This document shows positions 1 to 14,433 of a stretch of DNA of 64,000 nt, one piece after another. Source of the stretch: an uncultured Pelagibacteraceae bacterium. Lineage in GTDB: Bacteria > Pseudomonadota > Alphaproteobacteria > Pelagibacterales > Pelagibacteraceae. Every line of letters begins with the position of its first letter. The first letter of the stretch is position 1. The translations under genes and the position numbers were made by a program. The stretch is from assembly GCA_902636025.1 (NCBI GenBank), contig CACPQG010000001.1, forward strand, positions 319,770 to 383,769. Reading direction: 5' to 3'. Under the pieces are notes generated by a model. The model did no database searches and was not told the origin of the DNA. It worked only from the letters and a program-made list of their open reading frames with translations.

Positions 1-1464
<1,464 letters not shown>

Positions 1465-1466
1465 GT

Positions 1467-3759
<2,293 letters not shown>

Positions 3760-3760
<1 letters not shown>

Positions 3761-4158
3761 TGAGTGAAGAATTTAAATTAGAAATAGTTAATCCTGAAAA
3801 ATCATTTCTTAGCAAAGAAGATGTTACAGAGGTTTTAGTACCTGCTTATGAAGGAGATATGGGTATATTAAAAGATCATATTTCTATTATTTCGTTTCTA
3901 AAGCCAGGAATACTTAAAGTTTTTTCAAAGAGTGGAGAAGATAAATATTATGTTGAAGATGGTATAATAGAATTTAAAGATAATACATTGTCAATTTTGA
4001 CAAGTTCGATATTTAGTCTAGATAAAATTGATAGAAGCTATGTATCACAGTCATTAAGTGACTCAGAAAAGCTTTTAAGCAAAGAAGATTTAGACGATCA
4101 AAGCAGATTTTTAATATCTCAAAAAATCGATGTACTAAAATCTATAAGCTCTAATTAG
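3760..4158 (+). CDS. atpC: ATP synthase F1 subunit epsilon
   Basis: Epsilon subunit, part of the central stalk and a regulator of ATP hydrolysis. The 132-residue protein shows the family N-terminal beta-sandwich: KLEIVNPEKSF, then VLVPAYEGDMGILKDH and LKPGILKVF, followed by a short helical C-terminal part. It is the last gene of the ATP synthase run. Its stop overlaps the end of the oppositely transcribed rppH by 8 bases, so the two 3' ends share DNA and no terminator hairpin separates them. Confidence 0.95.
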
Positions 4159-4630
4159 TAACTACTTTTTTTATCTCACTAGTAACTTTTTTGTAAACAT
4201 CTCTTTTAAAGTCAACTACAACATCAATTAATTGATCAATTTCTACCCATTTCCACTCTAGGAATTCAGGTTTAGGAGTGTTTACATTAATCTCATCGTC
4301 AGAACCATTAAATTTCATAATAAACCATTTTTGTTTTTGACCTTTAAATTTTCCTCTCCATATGATCCCTAAAAGATGATTTGGAAGTAAGTAGGTAATA
4401 AAATCATCGATTTCTTTAATTAGTGTAACATTTTTTATACTTGTTTCCTCTTGAAGTTCTCTTATTGCTGCCTCAAAATAATTTTCACTTTCATCTTTAC
4501 CTCCCTGGGGCATTTGCCAAAAATTTTTTGGATTATCAATTCTTTTTGCAACAAAAACTCTATTTTTTGAATTCAAAACTACTATCCCCACACCGTCTCT
4601 TAGTGGCAGTTTTTGAAAATCAGTCTTCAT
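4151..4630 (-). CDS. rppH: RNA pyrophosphohydrolase (Nudix)
   Basis: Nudix hydrolase of the RppH/NudH family, which removes pyrophosphate from 5'-triphosphorylated mRNA and so starts decay. The 159-residue protein begins KLPLRDGVGIVVLNSKNRVFVAKR, continues with WQMPQGGKDE, and carries a Nudix box GGKDESENYFEAAIRELQEE. The G near the end of the box consensus is S here (EETSI); the metal-binding REXXEE glutamates are kept. The C-terminal W(K/R)WVEIDQL segment also fits RppH. It is the last gene of the leftward ctpA-rppH unit, 1 base after ctpA. Confidence 0.9.
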   Translation of the reverse strand: MKTDFQKLPLRDGVGIVVLNSKNRVFVAKRIDNPKNFWQMPQGGKDESENYFEAAIRELQEETSIKNVTLIKEIDDFITYLLPNHLLGIIWRGKFKGQKQKWFIMKFNGSDDEINVNTPKPEFLEWKWVEIDQLIDVVVDFKRDVYKKVTSEIKKVVTN

Positions 4631-4631
4631 T

Positions 4632-5777
4632 CTAGCCGTTTAAAAGTTTTACAGCAAAGTCTAATTGATTATCACTTTCTGTATCAATTCTAAACTCGTC
4701 AGAACCTTCAGAGACTTCAATATCTGGGTCAACTCCAACTTCAGAAATTGAGACTCCGGATGGAAGATAATATTTTGAAATAGTTAATCTTATAGCTCCT
4801 TTATTTTTTAATGGAATAATTGATTGTACTGAGCCTTTACCATAAGTAGTCTCTCCAATAAGTATAGCTCTTTTATGATCTTTTAAAGCTCCTGCTAATA
4901 TTTCAGATGCAGAAGCTGAACCATTATTAATTAATACTACCAAAGTTTTTCCATTTAGTATGTCACCTTCATTTGCAAACCATTTTCTATTTTCATTCTC
5001 TTTTCTTGATTTAGTAGAAACAATCTCTCCGTTTGAAAGAAAGAAATCAGAAATTTTTATCGCTTGAGAAAGTAATCCTCCAGGATTATTTCTTAAATCT
5101 AATATATATCCTTTAATATTTTTATCTTTATCGAACTCTTTTATTTTTTTTCTTACTTGCGAACTACTATTTTCATTAAAAGCCGTTAATCTAATATACC
5201 CAATATTTTTATCTATCTTTTTTGATTTAACCGACTGAATTTTGATTATTTTTCTTGTGATATTAAAAACTAAAGCTTTCCTTTCTCCTATTCTTCTAAC
5301 AGTAATTTCTATATCTGAACCAACAGGTCCTCTCATTAAATCTACCGCTTCACTTAAAGTTTTACCTTGAACCTGATGTTCATTTATTTTTACAATATAA
5401 TCTCCTGCTTTTACCCCAGCCTCATATGCTGGTGACTCATCCAAAGGTGAAATGACCTTTACAACACCAGCTTCCATACTGACTTCAATACCTAAACCAC
5501 CAAATTCACCACTTGTTTCAGTTCTCATGCTATCAAAACTCTCTGGAGACATATATGCTGAATAAGGGTCTAAAGATTGAAGTACACCATTAATTGCAGC
5601 ATCCATAACTTCATTCTGATTAATTTCATCTACATATTCTTTATTAATTTTGTCAAGAACATCGCTAAAAATATCAATTTTTTCGTAGATAGTGGTTTCA
5701 TCATTTGCACTATGTGAAGGTTTTGAAAAGAGAAATAATATTAAAAATAATAATCCAATTAATTTAAATAATTTCAT
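4632..5777 (-). CDS. ctpA: C-terminal processing peptidase (S41 family)
   Basis: Periplasmic serine protease that trims protein C-termini. The start was set at the ATG whose first bases overlap the rsfS stop (ATGA, 5774-5777); an upstream in-frame codon would add 12 residues of no obvious use. The 381-residue product begins with a signal sequence (KLFKLIGLLFLILFLFSKPSHSA). A PDZ domain follows (GLGIEVSMEAGVVKVISPL; GDYIVKINEH), then the S41 core with LDLRNNPGGLL. The catalytic serine is in NNGSASASEI and the lysine in TYGKGSVQS. It sits between rsfS and rppH in one leftward unit. Confidence 0.95.
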   Translation of the reverse strand: MKLFKLIGLLFLILFLFSKPSHSANDETTIYEKIDIFSDVLDKINKEYVDEINQNEVMDAAINGVLQSLDPYSAYMSPESFDSMRTETSGEFGGLGIEVSMEAGVVKVISPLDESPAYEAGVKAGDYIVKINEHQVQGKTLSEAVDLMRGPVGSDIEITVRRIGERKALVFNITRKIIKIQSVKSKKIDKNIGYIRLTAFNENSSSQVRKKIKEFDKDKNIKGYILDLRNNPGGLLSQAIKISDFFLSNGEIVSTKSRKENENRKWFANEGDILNGKTLVVLINNGSASASEILAGALKDHKRAILIGETTYGKGSVQSIIPLKNKGAIRLTISKYYLPSGVSISEVGVDPDIEVSEGSDEFRIDTESDNQLDFAVKLLNG

Positions 5778-6124
5778 ATAATTAATTTCTCTTTTGGAAT
5801 AAGTTCTGACCACATTTTCTCTAATTCGTAAAATTTTCTTTTTTCAGGATTAAAAATATGAACTATTATATCAATACCATCAATAAGCTTCCAGTCGCTG
5901 CTTTCACTTCCTTCAACTTTACAATTTTTAATACCACTTAATTTAATTTTATCAACTACTTGTTCGGATAAGGCCTGAATATGTCTCGATGAAGTACCAC
6001 TAGCAATGATCATATAATCTGCGATTGAACTTTTATTCTTTAGGTCAATGCTTACAATGTCTAAGGCTTTGTTAGTGTCTAGTGTTTTTAGGATTAATGC
6101 TTTTAAATTTGAAATTTTATCCAT
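5774..6124 (-). CDS. rsfS: Ribosomal silencing factor
   Basis: RsfS/Iojap family protein, which binds ribosomal protein L14 and blocks subunit joining when nutrients are scarce. The 116-residue protein contains the family core DYMIIASGTSSRHIQALSEQV and the signature SSDWKLIDGIDIIVHIFNPEKR with a FYELEKMWS tail. The ATG at 6124 is preferred over the TTG just before it. As in many bacteria it follows nadD on the same strand. Its stop overlaps the ctpA start by 4 bases. Confidence 0.93.
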   Translation of the reverse strand: MDKISNLKALILKTLDTNKALDIVSIDLKNKSSIADYMIIASGTSSRHIQALSEQVVDKIKLSGIKNCKVEGSESSDWKLIDGIDIIVHIFNPEKRKFYELEKMWSELIPKEKLII

Positions 6125-6142
6125 CAATTACAATCTAGACTA

Positions 6143-6670
6143 TCAAATTTTTCTTAATTGAGAAGATGAAATATTAACCTTATTGAATTTAATAAATTTC
6201 AACCTTTTTCTATCAATTTTTTTATAAGCCACAGATTTAAGACATTTTGTCTTGTAATTTTCTCTATCAAAAACTAATATTTTACAAACTTTTGGGATTT
6301 CCTTCCAATTTTTCCATTTATGAAAATTTATAAGATTATCAGCACCAATTATAAAATAAAAATCATCATTAATATGTTTTCTACTCAAATATTTTATGTA
6401 TTTGTAAGCCCTATTAGATTTACATTTATTTTCTACAAAAATAACTTTAATAAATTTATTTTTAATACTTAATTTTTTTGCGAGCGTTATTCTTCGAGAC
6501 AAGCTATAGAAACTCTTTTTTTTAAAGGGATTTTTTTTTGTAACAACCCAAAAAACATTTTTTAGATTAAATCTTTTTTTTGCTTCTTGTGAAATTTTAA
6601 TATGACCTTTATGCGGTGGATCGAAACTCCCTCCTAAAATTCCAATTCTCTTTTTCAATAAATTATTCAA
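6143..6670 (-). CDS. nadD: Nicotinate-nucleotide adenylyltransferase, C-terminally short
   Basis: Transfers AMP from ATP to nicotinate mononucleotide in NAD synthesis. The 175-residue protein has the nucleotidyltransferase motif GILGGSFDPPHKGH at its N-terminus, the internal IIGADNLINFHKWKNW segment, and the C-terminal ISSSQLRKI that matches the family ISST-type ATP-binding motif. It ends directly after that motif, whereas most NadD proteins have about 25-30 more residues. Several in-frame stops follow, so a single frameshift does not obviously restore the tail. It lies between proA and rsfS in the leftward unit. Confidence 0.88.
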   Translation of the reverse strand: MNNLLKKRIGILGGSFDPPHKGHIKISQEAKKRFNLKNVFWVVTKKNPFKKKSFYSLSRRITLAKKLSIKNKFIKVIFVENKCKSNRAYKYIKYLSRKHINDDFYFIIGADNLINFHKWKNWKEIPKVCKILVFDRENYKTKCLKSVAYKKIDRKRLKFIKFNKVNISSSQLRKI

Positions 6671-6671
6671 T

Positions 6672-7921
6672 TTATTTTCTTATTTGTCCTGATCCAACAA
6701 CTTCATATTTATAGGATACTAATTGGCCTAATCCTACTGGACCTCTAGGTGGTAGGGTGTTCGTAGAAATTCCCACCTCCGCTCCAAAACCAAATTCCCC
6801 ACCATCTGCAAATTGAGTTGATGTATTATGCATAGCTATTGAACTTTTAACATTTTTTAAAAAAATTTTAGACGTTTTTTTGTTCTTGCAAATAATTGCG
6901 TCAGTGTGTTGTGTTCCATATTTATTTATATGATTTATAGCTTCAATTACATTTTTAACTGATTTAATAGATATCTTTGAATTTAAATATTCAGTCATCC
7001 AGTCTTTTTCAGACGCTAGAAAACTGTTTCCCTTATAAACTTTTCTAATTTTATTATCTGTATAAACCACACATCCATTATTTTCCAATTTTGTGATTAA
7101 TAATTTAGAAAATTTTTTAATTAACTTATCATTTAATAGAATAGTTTCTGTTGCACCACAAATTGCAGTATTTCTCAGCTTAGCATTTAAAACTACTTTT
7201 AAAGCCATTTTTAAATTCGCACTACTGTCAATGTACGTATGACACAAGCCTTCTAGATGACCTATAACTGGCAATTTAGAGGTATCTTGAACCTTTTTAA
7301 CTAAACTTTTCCCTCCTCTTGGAATTATTATATCAATATATTTTGTCATTTTAGAAAGCATGTGATCTACAACCTTTCTACCTCTCATGTCTACAAATTG
7401 AACGAAATTAGGATCAATTTTATGAAATTTTAAAGATCTTCTAAATAGGTTAGATAAAATTTTATTGGTAAAGTATGCTTCAGAGCCTCCTTTTAAAATA
7501 ACAGAATTACCTGATTTAAAACACAGGCACGAAACATCTGAGGTAACATTTGGTCTACTTTCATAAATCACCCCTATTACTCCTATTGGAACTGAAACTT
7601 TTTTAATTTTTAAACCATTTGGTCTCTTCCACTGTTCTAGTATTCTATCAGTTGGGTCTTTTAATTTTGATATTGAATTGATCGAACTTATAATGGCTCT
7701 AAGTTTTTTTGTATCTAATTCTAATCTGGAAATAAAATTATCTTTCAATCCAATTTTTTTTGCGTAACTAATATCTTTTTTATTTTGTGATAATATAGAT
7801 TTTACGTTTTTTTGAATCGAATGTGCATAATGACTTAAGACTTTATTCTTCAACTCATTTTTAACTTTATTTTCAAAAGCCTTTTTAGATTTTCTTCCAA
7901 TAATTTCAAAATATCTTTTTA

Positions 7922-7925
<4 letters not shown>
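6672..7925 (-). CDS. proA: Gamma-glutamyl phosphate reductase
   Basis: Second enzyme of proline synthesis; it reduces gamma-glutamyl phosphate with NADPH. The 417-residue protein matches the usual length of the aldehyde-dehydrogenase-like family. The catalytic cysteine is in NTAICGATET. Other family segments are VPIGVIGVIYESRPNVTSD, GNSVILKGGSEA, IIPRGGKSLV and the C-terminal PRGPVGLGQL. It overlaps the proB stop by 4 bases and is translated directly after the kinase that makes its unstable substrate. Confidence 0.97.
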
Positions 7926-10032
<2,107 letters not shown>

Positions 10033-10033
10033 A

Positions 10034-10288
10034 TTAATTGGGCTTTACAGATACAAAAGTTCTATCTGATTTTGTTTTTTTGAATTCAACTGTTCCTTTA
10101 ATTTTTGAAAAAATTGAATGATCTTTTCCCATTCCGACATGTTCTCCAGGAAATATTTTTGTACCTCTTTGTCTTACAATTATATTACCCGGAATGACTT
10201 TTTGACCTGCATAAATTTTGACACCAAGTCTTCTACCAGCACTATCTCTTCCGTTCCTTGACGATCCACCTGCTTTTTTTGTTGCCAT
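10034..10288 (-). CDS. rpmA: 50S ribosomal protein L27
   Basis: L27 of the large ribosomal subunit, whose N-terminus reaches the peptidyl transferase centre. The 84-residue protein has the hallmark beginning [20 protein letters not shown], with [10 protein letters not shown] and [25 protein letters not shown]. It lies 16 bases after rplU in the standard L21-L27 pair. Confidence 0.98.
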   Translation of the reverse strand: MATKKAGGSSRNGRDSAGRRLGVKIYAGQKVIPGNIIVRQRGTKIFPGEHVGMGKDHSIFSKIKGTVEFKKTKSDRTFVSVKPN

Positions 10289-10304
10289 AATTTATTCTCT
10301 ATAT

Positions 10305-10694
10305 TTACTTTTTAGCTTCTTCTTTTTTAATTTTTTCTTTTACTACTTTTTTATATTTCTCAGCTTCTGAGAGTATTTTACCATCTTTAGCAAAAATTTT
10401 ACTTATCCTTACTAATGTAAATTCTTGTCTGTGTCCATTTTTTCTTCTTGAATTTTTTCTTCTTCTCTTTTTGAAAACTAAAACAGTTCTATTTTTACCA
10501 TTTTTTAAAATTTCAGCTTCAACTTTCGCACCTTCAATTTTTGGAGAGCCAACTTCTGCATTTTTTTCATCTCCATAAGCTAAGATATTCTTGAACTCAA
10601 CTTTGTCTTTATCGTTCAATTTCTCGACCTTAAGTATCTCTCCAGCTTTAACTTTGTACTGTTTTCCACCAGTTTGTATAACTGCAAATGACAT
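10305..10694 (-). CDS. rplU: 50S ribosomal protein L21
   Basis: L21 binds 23S rRNA. The protein has the expected start MSFAVIQTGGKQYKVKAGE and the KKRRRKNSRRKNGHRQ basic motif with the tail FTLVRISKI. At 129 residues it is longer than the usual ~103 because of a lysine/glutamate-rich C-terminal extension (about the last 25 residues, ending KEKIKKEEAKK). It is the first gene of the rplU-rpmA-obgE-proB-proA run and has its own promoter directly upstream. Confidence 0.97.
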   Translation of the reverse strand: MSFAVIQTGGKQYKVKAGEILKVEKLNDKDKVEFKNILAYGDEKNAEVGSPKIEGAKVEAEILKNGKNRTVLVFKKRRRKNSRRKNGHRQEFTLVRISKIFAKDGKILSEAEKYKKVVKEKIKKEEAKK

Positions 10695-10718
10695 ATAATT
10701 TATCCTAAATAATGCTGC

Positions 10719-10746
10719 AATATAGATCTAAGGTATTTTTAGTCAA
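10719..10746 (-). promoter_or_regulatory. Sigma-70-type promoter for rplU
   Basis: Read on the minus strand, a -35 box TTGACT (10741-10746) is followed after 16 bases by a -10 box TATATT (10719-10724). The predicted start is about 20 bases upstream of the rplU ATG at 10694. The whole signal fits in the 62-base gap between gloB and rplU, so the ribosomal unit is probably expressed independently of the upstream met genes. Confidence 0.7.
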
Positions 10747-10756
10747 GGAATATCAA

Positions 10757-11476
10757 TTAAAAATTATCCTTTAAATCCCGTAATTTTGAAAATTCTTTTA
10801 AGTTTTTTGCTCTCAAAAAAATATTACAATCTAATTCATCTTTTATTGAGGATGGAACAGTAGGAAGTCCATTATTTAATTTTTTTTTAATATCAATAAT
10901 TTTTCTATCTAGTTTAGAATTATCTTCATCAAATTTACTACAAAAAATAGAGTTATTTAAAGTATATTCGTGTCCAAAATATATTTTGGTTACCGGAGGC
11001 AAACTTTTTAATTTTAATAACGAATTGAACATATCCTGATGACTTCCTTCAAAAACTCTTCCACATCCAAGGGAAAATAATGTGTCTCCAGTAAAGACTA
11101 TTTTTTCATTAAAAAAATAAAAACAGATATGTCCCATAGTATGTCCTGGAACACTAATAACTTTAAACTCAAATATATCATCCTTCCAAATTTGACCATC
11201 GCTTAAAAAAATATCAATCTCAGGAATTTTTTCTCTATCATTTTCAGACGCAAGAATTTTCGCATTAAATTTATTTTTTAATATATTATTACCGCCTATA
11301 TGATCTCCGTGGTGATGAGTATTCAAAATATACTTTAAATTTATTTTATTATCCTCAATGAATTTCAAAACTGGTTTAGACTCTCCAGGATCAACTACAC
11401 ACGCATCAGAATTTTTTTCATTAATTAGTAAATATGAAAAGTTATCTTCAAGACATTTGATTATTGCTATTTTCAT
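10757..11476 (-). CDS. gloB: Hydroxyacylglutathione hydrolase (glyoxalase II)
   Basis: Metallo-beta-lactamase-fold enzyme that hydrolyses S-D-lactoylglutathione, the second step of methylglyoxal detoxification. The 239-residue protein shows the metal site THHHGDHIGG near residue 55, VISVPGHTMGHICFY, FTGDTLFSLGCGRVFEG and YFGHEYTLNN; the last matches glyoxalase II rather than other members of the fold. It lies 1 base after metW and closes the metX-metW-gloB unit. Confidence 0.92.
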   Translation of the reverse strand: MKIAIIKCLEDNFSYLLINEKNSDACVVDPGESKPVLKFIEDNKINLKYILNTHHHGDHIGGNNILKNKFNAKILASENDREKIPEIDIFLSDGQIWKDDIFEFKVISVPGHTMGHICFYFFNEKIVFTGDTLFSLGCGRVFEGSHQDMFNSLLKLKSLPPVTKIYFGHEYTLNNSIFCSKFDEDNSKLDRKIIDIKKKLNNGLPTVPSSIKDELDCNIFLRAKNLKEFSKLRDLKDNF

Positions 11477-11477
11477 T

Positions 11478-12032
11478 CTATTTCTCCAATATAAAAATTC
11501 CTAATTCTGAAAAAAAATTGTGAAACTTTAAATTTTTTAAATTAATTTTAATATCTCTTTCTTTACAATAATTTTCAAAATCTTTAATGGTGCACATATG
11601 CAGGTTTGGTGTATTGTACCACTCATTTGGTAAATTTTTGGTTACTGGCATTGTACCTTTTAAAAGTAAATGTAATCTAACTTTCCAATGCCCAAAATTT
11701 GGAATTGATACAATTGCTTTTTTTCCAATCCTTAGTAATTCATTCAATACATTTTCTGGATCTAAGAAAGCCTGTAAAGTTTGACTGAGGATTACAAAAT
11801 CGAAAGAACTATCTGGAAATTGTCTTAAATCTTTTTCTGCGTTTCCTTCGATGACTGTTAAACCTTTTTCAACACATTTTTGTACGTTGGATTTTGACAA
11901 TTCAATTCCTCTAATATCTTTGCTGATATTTTCTGTAATATATTTCATAAGTTCACCATTTCCACATCCTACATCTAAGACTTTAGAATTTTGAGTAACT
12001 AATTTTGCAATATTATAAAATTCTTTTTTCAT
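11478..12032 (-). CDS. metW: Methionine biosynthesis protein MetW (methyltransferase-like)
   Basis: MetW, a SAM-methyltransferase-fold protein needed together with MetX for homoserine acylation in many proteobacteria. The 184-residue protein has the motif I loop VLDVGCGNGELM, GIELSKSNVQKCVEKGL, DFVILSQTLQAF and the typical VSIPNFGHWKVRLHLLLKGTMP(V)T and LPNEWYNTPNLH signature. Its start overlaps the metX stop by 4 bases, the standard metXW arrangement. It should share control by the SAM riboswitch ahead of metX. Confidence 0.95.
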   Translation of the reverse strand: MKKEFYNIAKLVTQNSKVLDVGCGNGELMKYITENISKDIRGIELSKSNVQKCVEKGLTVIEGNAEKDLRQFPDSSFDFVILSQTLQAFLDPENVLNELLRIGKKAIVSIPNFGHWKVRLHLLLKGTMPVTKNLPNEWYNTPNLHMCTIKDFENYCKERDIKINLKNLKFHNFFSELGIFILEK

Positions 12033-13150
12033 TTAATTTGTTTGTAAGAAGTATTTAAAAAATATTTAACAGTGTTTAAAAAATCTGGAACATCAAGTAA
12101 AAAAGAATCATGACCCTTGTCAGAAGAAATTTCGACAAATCCTACGTTTTTTCCAATAGCATTTAGAGCAATTACAATATCTCTGTTTTCAGAAGTTGGA
12201 TAAAGCCAATCTGAAGTAAACGATATAATAAAAAACTTAGTATCACTTTTCTCGAAAGCTTTTGATAAATTTCCACTAAATTTTTTTGTTAAGTCAAAAT
12301 AATCCATAGCTCTTGTAATATACAAATAGCTATTTGCATCAAATCTATCTACAAAAACTGATCCTTGGTATCTTAAATAACTTTCTATTTGAAAGTCAGC
12401 GTCAAAACTAAATTTTAAATCGTCTCTTTCTTGCAATTTTCTCCCAAATTTTTCTTGAAGTCCTGCTTTAGATAAATAAGTAATATGTGCAGCCATTCTA
12501 GCAACTGCAAGACCTTTATCTGGCTGTTTATTTTGTTCTTCATAAAAGCCATCTTGCCAATTTCTGTCGGCCATTATTGATTGTCTGCCAAGTTCATTTA
12601 GGGCTATATTTTGAGCTGAATGACTTGCAGTACAAGCAATTGGAATTGCAGTAAGAGCTTTATTAGGAAAGTTGGATACAAACTGAAGTACCTGCATTCC
12701 ACCCATAGATCCCCCAATTACACTGAATAATTTTTCAATTTTAAAATAATCTAAGAGATTATATTGAGCATTAACCATGTCATTAATTGTGATAACTGGA
12801 AAGTTTGTACCATAAGGTTTTTTTGTGTTAGGATTAATATCACTTGGACCAAAAGAACCCATGCATCCACCTATAACGTTTGAAGCAATTACAAAATATT
12901 TATCAGTATCAATTGCCTTTCCAGGTCCAAGAGCATAATTCCACCAACCATCCTTTTTTGTAATTGGATTAATTCCTGATGCAAATTGATCTCCAGTCAA
13001 AGCATGAAAAATCATTATAGCATTACTTCTGTCGCCATTTAATTTTCCATAAGTTTCATATGCTAATGGGTAATTATTAATTGTCTGTCCACAATCTAAT
13101 TTTAAAGGTTTTTCTACAATTATTTTCTTTATATCATTAAATTTGTTCAT
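12029..13150 (-). CDS. metX: Homoserine O-acyltransferase
   Basis: Activates homoserine at the start of methionine synthesis. The 373-residue alpha/beta-hydrolase has the nucleophile serine in VIGGSMGGMQ (Ser148), an aspartate in SFTSDWLYPT and a histidine in DKGHDSFLLD, forming the expected triad. Other family segments are YETYGKLN, HALTGDQF and NVIGGCMGSFGP. Whether acetyl- or succinyl-CoA is used cannot be told from sequence family alone. The first gene behind a SAM-II riboswitch, it is followed by metW with a 4-base overlap. Confidence 0.95.
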   Translation of the reverse strand: MNKFNDIKKIIVEKPLKLDCGQTINNYPLAYETYGKLNGDRSNAIMIFHALTGDQFASGINPITKKDGWWNYALGPGKAIDTDKYFVIASNVIGGCMGSFGPSDINPNTKKPYGTNFPVITINDMVNAQYNLLDYFKIEKLFSVIGGSMGGMQVLQFVSNFPNKALTAIPIACTASHSAQNIALNELGRQSIMADRNWQDGFYEEQNKQPDKGLAVARMAAHITYLSKAGLQEKFGRKLQERDDLKFSFDADFQIESYLRYQGSVFVDRFDANSYLYITRAMDYFDLTKKFSGNLSKAFEKSDTKFFIISFTSDWLYPTSENRDIVIALNAIGKNVGFVEISSDKGHDSFLLDVPDFLNTVKYFLNTSYKQIK

Positions 13151-13181
13151 TTTTAAATGCTGATGAATTGGAGAAAAAAAA

Positions 13182-13235
13182 CTTATTTAGCGGTTTTTTT
13201 TAAGCGCTCGCAATTCAGTTTAAATCAGCGCAAAT
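13182..13235 (-). ncRNA. SAM-II riboswitch ahead of metX
   Basis: The minus strand reads GCGCTGATTTAAACTGAATT followed by GCGAGCGC, an A-rich linker, and GCTAAATAAG. This matches the compact SAM-II (metA motif) plan as recalled: a P1 stem closed by GCGCU (13227-13231) and AGCGC (13204-13208), the invariant CUGAUUUAA loop, and a 3' GCUAAA segment (13185-13191 region) that forms the pseudoknot. It lies about 31 bases upstream of the metX ATG. When SAM binds, expression of metX-metW should fall. The match is by eye; a covariance search was not possible. Confidence 0.9.
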
Positions 13236-13244
13236 TGTTCTTAC

Positions 13245-13250
13245 ATTATA
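13245..13250 (-). promoter_or_regulatory. Likely -10 box for metX
   Basis: TATAAT on the minus strand ends about 10 bases before the first bases of the SAM-II aptamer, the spacing expected if transcription starts right at the riboswitch. The matching -35 box is not clear. Confidence 0.5.
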
Positions 13251-13304
13251 GAATTTTATATGTCAAATTTTAATAAGAATTTTACTTATTTAATTTAAAA
13301 AAAT

Positions 13305-13310
13305 TATAAT
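13305..13310 (+). promoter_or_regulatory. Possible -10 box for hisC-tyrA
   Basis: TATAAT lies about 32 bases upstream of the hisC ATG in the divergent metX/hisC gap. No convincing -35 box is visible and the gap is very AT-rich, so this is a weak call. Confidence 0.35.
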
Positions 13311-13341
13311 TTAACTATATATACCAGAAAAATATAAAATT

Positions 13342-14433
13342 ATGAAATTAGCCAAATTTAAAAAACTTAAATTTCAATCTTATAAGCCAGGAAAATACGA
13401 AATTCCAAATTTTAAAGAAACTAGAAAAATAATAAAATTATCCGCTAACGAGTCTGCGTTAGGCGCAAGTCCAAAAGTGAGAGCAATCTTAAGAAAAAAT
13501 GTAAGCACTTCAAAATATCCAGATTACACCTCTAAATTATTAAGAAAACAAATTTCAATTAAATTTAATTGTGATGCCAATAAAGTAATTTGTGGATCCG
13601 GGTCTGATGAGATTATTCAAATGCTATGCCAATTATTTTTAAGCAAAAGTGATCAAGTAATTGTTCCAGAATTTAGTTTTTTAATGTACAGAATTTATTC
13701 ATCTATTTCAGGTGCTAAAGTAGTTTTTTCAAAAGAGAAAAATTTTAAGATTTCGATAGATAACATAATTAATAAAGTGAATAAAAAAACAAAAATAGTT
13801 TTTTTAGCAAATCCTAATAATCCCACAGGTACATATCTTTACAAAAATGAATTAATAAATTTAAGAAAAAAATTAAGAAAAGATATTTTGTTAGTAATAG
13901 ATGATGCATATTATGAATATATGAAGGATAATAAATATGCATCAGGATTAAAGATTTTTAAAAATTCTAAAAATGTTTTCATATTAAGAACATTTTCGAA
14001 AATCTATGGATTAGCAGCTTTAAGAATTGGGTGGGGTTATGGAGATAAAAAAATTATTCAAGCTTTGAATTTTATTAAACCACCATTTAATGTTAATGAA
14101 ATTGCACAGCTATGCGCAATTGAGGCTTTAAAAGATAATAAATTTATTAATAAATCAATTAAACATAACTTATATTGGAGTAAAAAAATTAAAAAAAGTC
14201 TGGAAGAGTTTGATATTTACTCAAATAAAATAAGTGCGAATTTTCTTTTACTTAATTTTAATCGTTGTAAGCTAACAGCAATTTCAGTTGAAAAAAAATT
14301 AGAAAGTAAAGGAATTATACTCAGAGAAATGAATACTTACGGGATTGATAACCATTTGAGATTAACTATTGGAAACAGTGCAGAAAACAAATTGTTTCTC
14401 AAAGAGATAAAAAAAATATTTAAAAATGTTTAA
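13342..14433 (+). CDS. hisC: Histidinol-phosphate / aromatic aminotransferase
   Basis: PLP-dependent class I/II aminotransferase of the HisC family. The 363-residue protein contains KLSANESALGASP near the start, GSGSDEIIQ, FLANPNNPTGT, DDAYYEY, and the PLP lysine (Lys220) in RTFSKIYGLAALRIGWGYG. HisC-family enzymes act on histidinol phosphate and often also on aromatic keto acids. Its stop overlaps the start of tyrA by 8 bases, which suggests a role in tyrosine/phenylalanine synthesis, possibly besides histidine synthesis. Confidence 0.9.
   Translation: MKLAKFKKLKFQSYKPGKYEIPNFKETRKIIKLSANESALGASPKVRAILRKNVSTSKYPDYTSKLLRKQISIKFNCDANKVICGSGSDEIIQMLCQLFLSKSDQVIVPEFSFLMYRIYSSISGAKVVFSKEKNFKISIDNIINKVNKKTKIVFLANPNNPTGTYLYKNELINLRKKLRKDILLVIDDAYYEYMKDNKYASGLKIFKNSKNVFILRTFSKIYGLAALRIGWGYGDKKIIQALNFIKPPFNVNEIAQLCAIEALKDNKFINKSIKHNLYWSKKIKKSLEEFDIYSNKISANFLLLNFNRCKLTAISVEKKLESKGIILREMNTYGIDNHLRLTIGNSAENKLFLKEIKKIFKNV

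Noticed and set aside
13245..13266. TTGACA (13261-13266) as the -35 box of metX
   Set aside because: Only 10 bases separate it from the TATAAT box, too short for a working sigma-70 promoter.
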